From JANMMJ01 sp031373255 (GTDB lineage Bacteria; Pseudomonadota; Alphaproteobacteria; Rhizobiales; Aestuariivirgaceae), in the NCBI GenBank assembly GCA_031373255.1, contig JANMMJ010000092.1, positions 25,407 through 89,406 on the forward strand: DNA of 64,000 nucleotides, read 5' to 3'. Shown one piece after another: positions 9,103 through 17,798 of the stretch; within the stretch, counting starts at the first letter, position 1; each line of letters opens with the position of its first letter. The notes under the pieces were generated by a model, which was given only the letters and a program-made list of their open reading frames with translations, was not told the origin of the DNA and did not search any database. Both the position numbers and the translations under genes were made by a program.

Positions 9103-10227
9103 ATGAGGTACTTGTCTCTCTTCGGGGGGATTGTGAGTTCGATTGCGTTGATGGCGGGCCCGGCCTTGGCGGATGGCGGTTGCCTTCTGGATACGCTAGG
9201 CGGCGAGTTCAGCCAGCCCGTGCTTTATTCCAGTTGCTCGCCTGCCCTTTCAGCCAGCAGCGGCGCCGCCCAGATGAACAGTCTTGTGGAAGCACAGTCG
9301 GCGTCACTCATCGAGGCAGTCCTTTCGGGGGCTTCAAAATCACCAGTTGGTGCTGCCGATTTCGGTGTTTTTGCCGATGCCCGTTTTTCCCATACCGATC
9401 ACGCTGGTTACGATATTTCTGGCCGCAACACAGAAGGTCTGGAGATCTCCGGTCACACGCCCAACTTTGACTCGGATCAACTGTCTGTCCTGGCGTCTCT
9501 GCAGTTCGACCTGACCCGGCGACTCGATCTTGAGAAGACCAGGCTTTTTGCCGGTGCCTTTGGTGGCTATGCTGGCAATCGCGTTGATATCGAGAGCCAG
9601 GTGCTCGACATCGGGCCAATTCCCTCCACTTCGGCTGACAACGACTCAGGCGTGGCTGGCCTCTTCATACTTGCCGCGCAAAGTGGCTCATATGGCTTGC
9701 TGTCCGCGACCGGATTTTTGGGTGAGACGGATATCCGGGATTTCGACGTTTTCTTCGGGCGGTTTTCAGGTTCCTACTCAACCATCGGAGTGGTTCTCAA
9801 TGGCACCGCCGGTCACCAGTTCACGCTGGACGAGAACCTGACGCTCGATCTGCGAACAGGGTTGACCTACTTCGATTTTGAAGGCGACTCGTTTACCTCG
9901 TCGAACGGCCGGGACTTTCCACGCACCCGGGTTTCGGGCCTCACGGGAAATGCCAGCCTTGGGCTCATTGCCAAGGTCGAAGTGGGCGAAATGCGCCTGA
10001 AGCCTTATGCGCGCGGGACTATAAGCCAGAAGTTCATCGAAAAAAATGACGCGACCGACTCAGGCCTGAGTTTCGATGCCGATGACGACACGCAATTGAC
10101 CGTGAGCGGCGGTCTCAACGCCCTGGTATCCAGTTCGATCGAGTTAAATGCCGAGATTTCGGCAACATTTGCCGAGGATGCCGAAACCATCGCCGGCAAG
10201 CTCGCGCTCAAATACATGTTTCAATAA
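9103..10227 (+). CDS. Outer-membrane beta-barrel (autotransporter-like) protein
   Basis: 374 residues from ATG 9103, chosen because the product then begins with a signal peptide (MRYLSLFGGIVSSIALMAGPALA). The remainder shows the alternating hydrophobic/polar strands of an outer-membrane barrel, with Gly/Asp-rich turns, and ends in ALKYMFQ; the near-terminal aromatic is usual for barrel assembly. No passenger domain is present: the region before the barrel is only about 90 residues and Ser/Ala-rich. It could be a stand-alone autotransporter-type barrel or a porin-like protein. It is divergent from the caspase-like gene, so the two may share a 116-base control region. Confidence 0.7.
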   Translation: MRYLSLFGGIVSSIALMAGPALADGGCLLDTLGGEFSQPVLYSSCSPALSASSGAAQMNSLVEAQSASLIEAVLSGASKSPVGAADFGVFADARFSHTDHAGYDISGRNTEGLEISGHTPNFDSDQLSVLASLQFDLTRRLDLEKTRLFAGAFGGYAGNRVDIESQVLDIGPIPSTSADNDSGVAGLFILAAQSGSYGLLSATGFLGETDIRDFDVFFGRFSGSYSTIGVVLNGTAGHQFTLDENLTLDLRTGLTYFDFEGDSFTSSNGRDFPRTRVSGLTGNASLGLIAKVEVGEMRLKPYARGTISQKFIEKNDATDSGLSFDADDDTQLTVSGGLNALVSSSIELNAEISATFAEDAETIAGKLALKYMFQ

Positions 10228-10262
10228 AGTCGCGTTGCCCCGGGCCAATAACCATGGCGTCA

Positions 10263-10285
10263 CTTGACCATGACCTTTGGTCAAG
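10263..10285. promoter_or_regulatory. Inverted repeat before the ClpP-like gene
   Basis: CTTGACCA (10263-10270) and TGGTCAAG (10278-10285) are perfect 8-base inverted copies separated by seven bases, 35 bases upstream of the next gene. The site could be an operator or an mRNA hairpin. No T-run follows, so it is not a standard terminator of the barrel gene. Confidence 0.4.
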
Positions 10286-10319
10286 AACGTGTTAGGATAC
10301 CTGCATCAAAACGCAGGAG

Positions 10320-11099
10320 TTGACCATTATCCGCCTTGGCCTTGCCGGTTCACTGACATTTATTTTGGCCGCGAGCACGATGTGTGACGCAGCACAGATC
10401 AAGGTTATCTCCGACAACGGACTGCACTGCCCGGTCGTCCGCGTCAAAGGCACAATCAAGGCTGGAGACGGGCCTAAATTTGCTGCGGCCATCTTGCCCC
10501 TCAAGCGCGCAATCGTGGAATTCGAGGGACCAGGCGGAGCGACGGCCGATGGCTTGTTTATCGGCAAGCTCATACATGCCTACGGTTTCTGGACGACGGT
10601 ACGTCCCAGGAAGGAGTGTGCCTCATCATGTGCGCTGGCGTGGATCGGCGGCAGCAAGCGCTTCATCGAACAAAATGCGAGGGTGGGATTTCACACCGCA
10701 TACATTGAGAAGAAAGGCAAATTATCGGAAAGCGGGCAGGCCAACGCCATTATTGGCGCCTATCTCACGCGTCTTGGATTTTCCGAATCCGCAGTCGCCT
10801 TTGCCACATCGGCTGGTCCGAAAGGCATGAAGTGGCTGAGCGCAAAAGAACCAGGCAACGTGGATTTCGAAGTAATCTTTGGCGAACCCCGGAATGTGGC
10901 AAAGGAGCAGAAATCGGTCTTGCCGATTCTGCCTGCTGCAACGTCAAAAGCCAGCCAATCCCCAGAGCAGGCGGTCTCCTCGACCGTTTCAAGCACAAAG
11001 CGCGGGTCAAAGCAGGTCTATGACAGGATCACCGAGGAGAAGAGCGATCCACTGGCTGCTTCGCCCAGCCACGCGCCCGAGGCATTGTGCGGGCCGTAA
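10320..11099 (+). CDS. Secreted ClpP/crotonase-fold protein (COG3904-like)
   Basis: About 259 residues: an export signal (IIRLGLAGSLTFILAAST), then a ClpP-like fold with AIVEFEGPGGATADGLFIG, KECASSCALAWIGG and NARVGFHTAY. These are the Gly-rich oxyanion loop, the Ser in the SSCA segment and the following His that such proteins use as a protease-like active site. The last 60 residues are disordered and Ser/Lys-rich. The start is uncertain: no ATG or GTG precedes the signal peptide, the TTG at 10320 sits directly against AGGAG (10315-10319), and an ATT codon at 10326 has the correct six-base spacing. The family is common in rhizobia and its substrate is unknown. Confidence 0.7.
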   Translation: MTIIRLGLAGSLTFILAASTMCDAAQIKVISDNGLHCPVVRVKGTIKAGDGPKFAAAILPLKRAIVEFEGPGGATADGLFIGKLIHAYGFWTTVRPRKECASSCALAWIGGSKRFIEQNARVGFHTAYIEKKGKLSESGQANAIIGAYLTRLGFSESAVAFATSAGPKGMKWLSAKEPGNVDFEVIFGEPRNVAKEQKSVLPILPAATSKASQSPEQAVSSTVSSTKRGSKQVYDRITEEKSDPLAASPSHAPEALCGP

Positions 11100-11263
11100 A
11101 TCACGCGAATCGGACCATTTTCCGGTCATGGCGCGAAATTGCTTCAGTAGCGGCCAACGTCGGCAAAACCATCCGATCTTCCAGCGATAGCCTTGAGATT
11201 GCCTTGGCAAAGGCGCTATACGCAGCCAGTCTTTAGAATCAATCCCTTATTGGAATCCTCGAT

Positions 11264-12292
11264 TTGGCGACTGTTGCAAAAAAGCGGTTTGGCGGCCGGC
11301 TTCTGGCAGGAAAGCGTATCCTCAAACCGCTCTTTCTCGCCTGGCGCAAGCAACGTGAGCTGAAACTGCTCCTTGACCGTACCGTCGAAATCAGGCCCGG
11401 CAACATTCTCCTCTTTGCCACCATTCGCAACGAGGCCTGGCGGATGCCGTACTTTCTTGAATATTACCGGAAATTAGGGGTCAATCACTTCCTCATCGTC
11501 GACAACGGGTCGACTGACGGCCTGCAGGAACTGTTGAGTGCCCAACCCGATTGCTCGTCCTGGTATACGCAGGCCAGCTACAAGGCCGCCAACTTCGGAA
11601 TGCATTGGCTCAATGCGCTGCTTCGCCGCTATGGCACCGGCCACTGGTGCCTGACCTGTGATCCTGACGAATTTCTCGTCTTTCCCTATTGCGAAGAACG
11701 CAATTTGCATGAACTCGTGGAATTCCTCGGCAACGAAAACCGCGATCACCTGTTTTGCCTGATGCTCGATATGTATGGCATGGGTGCCGTGCGCGATGCC
11801 CATTGCCAGCCGGGCCAGAACCCCGTGGAAGTAGCCCCCTACTTTGATTCAACCGGCTATGTGCAGAACTCGCTGACCTTCCATGGCGATGTGTTTGTGC
11901 AAGGAGGAGTACGCCGCAGGGTCTTTTTCCGCAATGCACCATCGCGCGCTCCGGCCCTCAACAAGACCCCGCTGATTTTCTGGAAACGTCACTATGCATA
12001 TGTCTCGTCCATGCATGTTGCCAATCTGAAACGCCTCAACCGGCCGCACAAGATCACTCACATGAGTCCAACCGGCTGCATCCTCCATTTCAAGTTCCTC
12101 TCGGCCATCATTGAAAAGGCTTCTGAGGAAATGCAGCGCAAGCAGCATTACGACAACTCAATCGAGTACCGCAGCTACAACACTACATTTTCCGAAGGGA
12201 AGGACAGTTTTTATTGCGAGATTTCCGTGCCTTACGCCGGGAGCCGCGATCTCGTAAGGCTTGGGCTGATGAACGTTGGCCAATGGTTCTGA
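11264..12292 (+). CDS. Glycosyltransferase family 2 protein
   Basis: 342 residues. A GT-A fold of the Glyco_tranf_2_4 type: LLFATIRNEAWRMPYFLEYY (49-68), LIVDNGSTDGL (77-87) and CLTCDPDEFLVFP (129-141), where D133, D135 and E136 supply the metal/nucleotide-binding acidic group. No membrane segment is evident, so it is probably cytoplasmic or membrane-associated. The start is TTG at 11264; no ATG is available in this frame after the upstream stop. It is the first gene of the co-directional glycan cluster, and the next start is 13 bases after its stop. Donor and acceptor sugars are unknown. Confidence 0.85.
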   Translation: MATVAKKRFGGRLLAGKRILKPLFLAWRKQRELKLLLDRTVEIRPGNILLFATIRNEAWRMPYFLEYYRKLGVNHFLIVDNGSTDGLQELLSAQPDCSSWYTQASYKAANFGMHWLNALLRRYGTGHWCLTCDPDEFLVFPYCEERNLHELVEFLGNENRDHLFCLMLDMYGMGAVRDAHCQPGQNPVEVAPYFDSTGYVQNSLTFHGDVFVQGGVRRRVFFRNAPSRAPALNKTPLIFWKRHYAYVSSMHVANLKRLNRPHKITHMSPTGCILHFKFLSAIIEKASEEMQRKQHYDNSIEYRSYNTTFSEGKDSFYCEISVPYAGSRDLVRLGLMNVGQWF

Positions 12293-12305
12293 GCCCGCCC
12301 TCGCA

Positions 12306-14873
12306 ATGAAAATCGGCTACGCAATCCTTGCACACGACCATCCGCTGAACGTCGCGCGTCTGGCTGCGCATCTGCTGGATGCAAAAGGCGCCGTATCGAT
12401 CCATTTCGACTCGAAGCGCGGACCAGGCCCAATTGATGAATTCAATCGCGCGCTGGGTGATCGCGCCGGCCAGATCGCCTGGGCCAGGCGTGTAAGTGTT
12501 GGCTGGGGCGAGTGGTCGATGATCGAGGCGACAGTGAACGCTATTACGGCACTTTTCGAGACCGGCCAGGAGTTCGACTACATTCATCTGATGAGCGGTG
12601 CCGACTATCCCATCCGGCCGGTTGCCGACTTCGAGGCCTTCCTCGAACGCCATAAAGGCACTGATTTCACCGAAAGTTACGGCGCCCACGACAAGAGCTG
12701 GATTAGAGATGGCTTGACTGCCGAACGCTACATCTATCGTCACTACTTCAACTACCGTCGTCACCCTGTTTTGTTCGGGCTGAACTGGAAGCTGCAGCGC
12801 GCGTTGGGCATGCGCAGAAATCTTCCTGCCGGGCTTACGCCGCACTTTGGATCGCAGTGGTGCACATTGACGGCAGCAAGCTGGAAAGCCGTTGTCGAAG
12901 CAGCGAAACGTCCCGAGAATATCAGGGCATTCCGGCAAAGCTGGATTCCCGACGAGATGTTCATACAAACTGTGCTCGCAAGCACTCCGGTTCCCAACAG
13001 CAATCGTCATTTGACGCTTTATCAGTTCACCGACTATGGCGTCCCGGTTGTTTTCTGCAATGGCCACGCCGATCATCTGGCCAGGCAACCGTTCTTTTTT
13101 GCCCGCAAGATTTCGCCATATGCTTCAAAGTTAAGGGACGAAATTGACAGATTTGTTCGCACCGAGGTTCCGCTGCCTCGCTTCAGCGATGAGGAAATCG
13201 GCAGACCCACCGATGATTATGATAACTTCAGACTGAAAAACAAGCTGGGCACTGAGGGCAAGCGTATTCCGGGCTACGCCAAGGATCCTTGGTACGGCGA
13301 TCTCGAATGGAATCGCAGGCCCTACGTCGCGTTCATCGGCGCTTCCGATGAGGAGCTTGACAGCCTTGCCCGCGAGCTTGACCAGTTGCCGGGCATTGCC
13401 GGCCATGGCCGCTTGTTTGCGAAGAACCAGATTTACTTCGCGAAGTCACGCAAGCGCCTGGCCGGCTACGGCAAGTACGACAACGAACTGCGCGACCATA
13501 AACCATCCAACTTCCTTTCCGATATCATGCATGCCCTTCCAGCCGAGCTTTGCATCTTCGCGCTGAGCTGGACCGAGGCGATCAAGTTTACCGATGTCAT
13601 CCGTTTTGACGGCCGGTCACACGTGGTTCTCGTAAGGGGAAGTCCGCTTCGCGCCTTTCTCGAGAGCGAGGCACTCTCCCGCCAGCCCGAGAAATCGTCC
13701 GGCAAGGACGATTCGATGCAGCGCCTCGACGAGCAACGGCAGGCGTTTCAGTCCTTTGCGTGGAAGCACCAGGACTATTACGACAAGCAGATCGACAGGC
13801 TCGAGACAGCGCGCACCCGCTACCTGGAAATCGACCTCTATGATCCAGCATGGCGGCGGAACCTCGCCGACTTCATGGCAGACATACCGGCCAGCCGGAG
13901 CAATGAGAACAAAGAGGCACTGAAGGAGTTTTCCGTCCAGACATCGCCGCCCGCTCTCTCTGATCTCTATGGCAAGACACCGAATGCCTTCGAGCTCAGC
14001 CAACTCGGTCCCGCCAGTGTTGGCCAGGATCGCCAGGCCGCACAAATGTTGCAGAGGATCGGTCGTCCTTATCTCGTATTGGCCGGCGCATCGAGGCAGG
14101 AACTGTCGATCATCGCAAAGGCGTTGAATACATCTGGCAATTTCGAGATCCACGGCGCGTTGTTCTCGGGCCATCGCATCGAGTTCCGTGACGAAACCAC
14201 ATCGCTGCGCGGCTTCGCGCAGTCCGATACCGCAAGGCGCGACGCTGATCCGATTGCTTTCCTGGCAACTGTGCTGGGAGGTTCAGAGAAATCCGTTCCG
14301 GGCTTTATTGTTGCTGGAATGAAGTACCCACGTATCTTCGATCTGCTTGTTCATGATCCCAACGCCCGCATTCTCGTCGTGAAAGGAAACACAATTCGCG
14401 CTTTGGCTGATACCGGAACAGGGTCTTCGGAAGTGCAGTCAGCGCCGCCGCGCTGGATCGATCCACGCGAACTAAAAAATTCGTACGGAGCCTACGCACG
14501 CTATCAGGATACATTATCTGCCGCTGCCGAAAGCGCCTCAGCATTCATGGCGGTGATTGACCTGAACAAGCCGGACTGGCTCCCGGCACTATTTAACCTC
14601 CTGCAGGGTATCAACTCTGAGATCACCGCGGCAAACGGAGAAAAGTTGAAAAAGAATCTCGCACCGGCGCAGGCACAGCTCAAGCGCCTCGCGAACCCTG
14701 CTTCGCTCTTTACCAATGCGGACTTTGTCGAGCAGCGCATAACAACACTTGAAGCATCACCACGGCGGCCTCTCGGGAGCCCCGCAGCAACAAAGCGCCA
14801 TGCCCGCCCCAAGCAAAAGCTTTTTGCTGAGCAGTCAGGACCGGATAGCACGGGAGCGGGAAGCGATGCCTAA
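12306..14873 (+). CDS. GT14 (core-2/I-branching-like) glycosyltransferase with two C-terminal repeated modules
   Basis: 855 residues from ATG 12306. Residues 1-270 form a beta-1,6-N-acetylglucosaminyltransferase-type domain: MKIGYAILAHDHP, HFDSKRG, YIHLMSGADYPIRP, HFGSQWCTLT and WIPDEMFIQTVLAS. Residues about 338-528 and 587-772 are two copies of one module: RPYVAFIGASDEEL against RPYLVLAGASRQEL, HGRLF (367-371) against HGALF (616-620), both 29 residues after the module's first Arg, and YQD/HQD helices near the end. The modules resemble the Stf0-like sulfotransferase encoded at 18660 but lack its phosphosulfate-binding loop. The tail (800-855) is basic and disordered. The stop overlaps the next gene by 8 bases, implying translational coupling. 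Confidence 0.85.
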   Translation: MKIGYAILAHDHPLNVARLAAHLLDAKGAVSIHFDSKRGPGPIDEFNRALGDRAGQIAWARRVSVGWGEWSMIEATVNAITALFETGQEFDYIHLMSGADYPIRPVADFEAFLERHKGTDFTESYGAHDKSWIRDGLTAERYIYRHYFNYRRHPVLFGLNWKLQRALGMRRNLPAGLTPHFGSQWCTLTAASWKAVVEAAKRPENIRAFRQSWIPDEMFIQTVLASTPVPNSNRHLTLYQFTDYGVPVVFCNGHADHLARQPFFFARKISPYASKLRDEIDRFVRTEVPLPRFSDEEIGRPTDDYDNFRLKNKLGTEGKRIPGYAKDPWYGDLEWNRRPYVAFIGASDEELDSLARELDQLPGIAGHGRLFAKNQIYFAKSRKRLAGYGKYDNELRDHKPSNFLSDIMHALPAELCIFALSWTEAIKFTDVIRFDGRSHVVLVRGSPLRAFLESEALSRQPEKSSGKDDSMQRLDEQRQAFQSFAWKHQDYYDKQIDRLETARTRYLEIDLYDPAWRRNLADFMADIPASRSNENKEALKEFSVQTSPPALSDLYGKTPNAFELSQLGPASVGQDRQAAQMLQRIGRPYLVLAGASRQELSIIAKALNTSGNFEIHGALFSGHRIEFRDETTSLRGFAQSDTARRDADPIAFLATVLGGSEKSVPGFIVAGMKYPRIFDLLVHDPNARILVVKGNTIRALADTGTGSSEVQSAPPRWIDPRELKNSYGAYARYQDTLSAAAESASAFMAVIDLNKPDWLPALFNLLQGINSEITAANGEKLKKNLAPAQAQLKRLANPASLFTNADFVEQRITTLEASPRRPLGSPAATKRHARPKQKLFAEQSGPDSTGAGSDA

Positions 14874-15771
14874 GGTGGCCGTCATCACCCGAACCCGTTC
14901 GCGGCCCCGCATGATCGAGCGCGCATTGAAGAGCGTGAGCGGACAATCCATGAAGGATTTCGTCTGGGTCGTGGTCAATGACGGGGGTAAGCCTGATCCT
15001 GTGGATCAGGTCATTGATCGAGCCAAGGCAGCCGGGCTCAGTGTCATTGCCATTCACCAAGAAACGAATGTTGGAATGGAGGCGGCATCCAATTCCGGCA
15101 TCAAAAGCAGCAAATCCGAGTACATCGTTATCCACGACGACGACGACACATGGGAACCGGACTTTCTCAAGGAAACCGTATCCTTTCTCGATCTGCACAA
15201 AAACTATGTAGGTGTCGTGACGCGGGCTATGCGCATAACCGAGCGGATGGGCGACAGCCAGATTACTGAAGTAAAACGCGTCCCGCATGCACCGGTTTTG
15301 CAGGCCGTCCATCTCGCGGATATGGCCAGATCCAACCTTTTCCCGCCAATATCCTTCCTTTACCGGCGCTCGCTCCTGAAAAAGCTGCGTGGCTATGATG
15401 AATCTTTGGCGGTGTTGGGCGACTGGGAGTTCAATCTTCGCGCCCTGATGGTCGGCGATATCGGCCTTATTCCAAAACCTCTGGCCAACTATCACGTAAG
15501 AAAGTCACAGGTCAGTTCCGATCAGGCCTATGACAACTCGATTGCGCCACATCAGACGGCCAATCTCGCTGCCGACGCCGCGATCCGCAATAAATGGTTG
15601 CGGAGCGATATCGGCAATGGCAAGGCCGGACTGGGCTTCCTGCTCGCACTTGGACGTTTGCATGTAAAGCGCAGCTTGACCAAAACCATCGGCAGCAGGC
15701 TGCAGCATCTGCTTGGCGGCCGGTCCACGATCAATCGCAGCAATTTGCCGCGAAATACAGGCGACCAATGA
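14866..15771 (+). CDS. Glycosyltransferase family 2 (GT-A)
   Basis: 301 residues from ATG 14866, which overlaps the previous stop by 8 bases and has GGGA upstream. Classic GT2 layout: VAVITRTRSRPRMIERAL at the N-terminus, VVVNDGGKPD (36-45), the metal-binding acidic run HDDDDTWEPDF (90-100), and the acceptor-side motif GYDESLAVLGDWEFNLRA. No transmembrane helix is visible. It probably adds a sugar to the same surface glycan as its neighbours. It ends 13 bases before the methyltransferase gene. Confidence 0.9.
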   Translation: MPKVAVITRTRSRPRMIERALKSVSGQSMKDFVWVVVNDGGKPDPVDQVIDRAKAAGLSVIAIHQETNVGMEAASNSGIKSSKSEYIVIHDDDDTWEPDFLKETVSFLDLHKNYVGVVTRAMRITERMGDSQITEVKRVPHAPVLQAVHLADMARSNLFPPISFLYRRSLLKKLRGYDESLAVLGDWEFNLRALMVGDIGLIPKPLANYHVRKSQVSSDQAYDNSIAPHQTANLAADAAIRNKWLRSDIGNGKAGLGFLLALGRLHVKRSLTKTIGSRLQHLLGGRSTINRSNLPRNTGDQ

Positions 15772-15784
15772 CGAGGAGAGCAGC

Positions 15785-16459
15785 TTGAAGGAAATCACCC
15801 ACGTCGGTGTTCGTATCCCGCTCGATGAAACTATCTTTTCCGAAACTTTGCTTGAAGCCATCCTGACTGGAAAATATGAAAAAAAGGAAGCGGCGGAACT
15901 GAACAAGATTATTGAGCCTGGCGAGCGGATTCTGGAAATCGGTGGCGGCATCGGTTTCATGTCGGCGCTGTCCGCACGTCATCCAAACACTGAAAAAGTC
16001 CAGGTTTTTGAAGCCAACCCCAATCTTATCCCCTTTATTCAGAGAGTCCACGCGCTCAACGCGGTCGACAAGGTCGAGGTCATCAACGCTGTCCTCATGA
16101 ACACGCCCGTAAGCGACATGGCGGAGTTCTATTTGCGAGAAAATTTCTGGGCATCTTCACTTTCTCCAAAGCCATTCGGTTACAAGAGTGTGGTGACGGT
16201 ACCGGTAAAAAGCTTCAGCGCGCAGGTTGATCAGTTCCGTCCGACCATGATCGTTTGTGACATTGAAGGCGGAGAGCACGATCTGTTCCTGAATGCCAAT
16301 CTGGCGGGCATCAAAAAGGTCTATGTCGAAATTCATCAGCGCGTTCTAGGCCGGAGCGGTATAAAATCCCTGTTTGATGCGTTTTCGGCGAGGAATTTCC
16401 ACTACGATCAGTGGCACTCATCTGGAAGTGTCATTTTGTTCTCGCACATATCGCGTTAG
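15785..16459 (+). CDS. FkbM-family methyltransferase
   Basis: 224 residues from TTG 15785. This start is preferred because GAGGAG (15773-15778) lies exactly six bases upstream; an in-frame ATG further upstream lies inside the previous gene. The SAM-binding motif is ILEIGGGIGFMSALSA (about residues 49-64), followed by VQVFEANPNLIPF and the FkbM signature MIVCDIEGGEHDLF and VYVEIHQRVLG. FkbM enzymes O-methylate sugars or polyketides, so here it probably methylates a glycan residue. It lies between glycosyltransferase and GH5-like genes. Confidence 0.88.
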   Translation: MKEITHVGVRIPLDETIFSETLLEAILTGKYEKKEAAELNKIIEPGERILEIGGGIGFMSALSARHPNTEKVQVFEANPNLIPFIQRVHALNAVDKVEVINAVLMNTPVSDMAEFYLRENFWASSLSPKPFGYKSVVTVPVKSFSAQVDQFRPTMIVCDIEGGEHDLFLNANLAGIKKVYVEIHQRVLGRSGIKSLFDAFSARNFHYDQWHSSGSVILFSHISR

Positions 16460-16494
16460 TCGCCATTCCACGCAGGCGAGTCAAACAGGGAGTA

Positions 16495-17691
16495 ATGTCA
16501 ATCATGAATGTGGCCACGCGGTTGATCTCAGGTATGCGCGCTATTGGCATCACAGGTACTTTCGGTATTTTCCTCGTGATTGCCATGGTGCCACTGGCTA
16601 ACACTGCCAACGCGTTTACGAGTATTTCTGAAATATCCGTTTCCAAGAACAAGATCCTTCTGAATGGCGCAGACACGAAAGTGGAGGGTTTCATTTTCCA
16701 GACTTTCGTCGAAGTTGCCGATCAGCTTGCACTCTGCAGGGATCGCGTCGAATATTGCGAAAGACACCTGCAGGCACGCGATTTCTACTTTGGACGGGGA
16801 AAGTTCAAGGACAAGGGCGGCTTGCAGGTCGCCCGCCAGATTGGCGCCAATACCATTCGCCTGAACCTCAACCAGGCCGCGCTTGATCCGGCTAGTCCCT
16901 ATTATGCTTTAAACTATCTTCCCGAAGTCGCTGAGGCGGTGAAACTGGCACGGCAAAAGGGTTTTGCTGTCATTCTTGCTCTATTCGATGGGCGGAACAC
17001 CAACGCCCCCGCCGAACTTATCAAGCGCAATCCGGCAACTCCGATCGACGACGAGACAACCCTCAGGGCCGCCACGGTGCTCGCCAGGGAATTCGGCAAG
17101 GACAGGGGCATTGCAATTGAGTTGCTCAATGAGCCGTGGTCGCCGGCCGCGCGCCGCATTGGCTGGGAACTGTGGCGCGACGGCGGAACGGTCGACAAGG
17201 GAAGATTTGCAGGAAAGAAGTTCGTTGGCGTCAACGCGGTCATCGCTGCCGTACGGTCCGAGGGCGCCGAGAATGTGATCGTCTTGCAGGGCATCGGGGC
17301 AAGTTTCAAGGGGTTTCCAGATGGCGTTTCCGATCCGATGAACCGCCTCGCATTTTCCGTTCATCCCTTCTTCGACAATGGTGAGGCACGCCGCCTCGAT
17401 TGGGACGGCAACTTCGGCCGTTTTGCCGAGAAGAGGCCATTCTTCATTTCTGCCTGGAACAGCCCGGCAAGGAGGGGCTGGTGCCCCAAATTCGGCTTCA
17501 AGAAACCCCAGGAATTTCTCGATTATTTGGGCAAGAAGCGCATTGGTCTTATCGCCTATGCACTTGACGTTCCAACTACCGTTCTCAAGGACTTCCGCAA
17601 GAGCACGACTGACTTTGCAAAGTATGGAAAAACCTGTTCACAGGGCGGTGCCGCTGGCGATTTGATCCGCTCCTATTTTGAGAATCGCTGA
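16495..17691 (+). CDS. GH5-like (cellulase-fold) secreted protein lacking the catalytic nucleophile
   Basis: 398 residues from ATG 16495, with GGGAG close upstream; an ATG at 16504 is the alternative. A long signal or anchor (about residues 12-40) ends in ANTANA. The TIM-barrel landmarks are GANTIRLNLNQ, GFAVILALFDGRN and IAIELLNEPWS (acid/base E213). Where GH5 enzymes carry the nucleophile Glu near the end of strand 7, this protein reads PFFISAWNSPARRGWCP, with A320 where Glu is expected. It may therefore bind rather than cleave a glycan. Cys residues at about 81, 88 and 330 could form disulfides outside the cytoplasm. Its position in the cluster suggests a role in handling the exported polymer. 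Confidence 0.78.
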   Translation: MSIMNVATRLISGMRAIGITGTFGIFLVIAMVPLANTANAFTSISEISVSKNKILLNGADTKVEGFIFQTFVEVADQLALCRDRVEYCERHLQARDFYFGRGKFKDKGGLQVARQIGANTIRLNLNQAALDPASPYYALNYLPEVAEAVKLARQKGFAVILALFDGRNTNAPAELIKRNPATPIDDETTLRAATVLAREFGKDRGIAIELLNEPWSPAARRIGWELWRDGGTVDKGRFAGKKFVGVNAVIAAVRSEGAENVIVLQGIGASFKGFPDGVSDPMNRLAFSVHPFFDNGEARRLDWDGNFGRFAEKRPFFISAWNSPARRGWCPKFGFKKPQEFLDYLGKKRIGLIAYALDVPTTVLKDFRKSTTDFAKYGKTCSQGGAAGDLIRSYFENR

Positions 17692-17798
17692 TAAATGCAC
17701 GGCGCTGGCAGCATTGGTTTTGACTTGGACATCGCGCGGCTATTGGTGTTAGAGCCGGTGCCGGGCACTTCGAACGCAATGACCTCTCACGGAAATCT

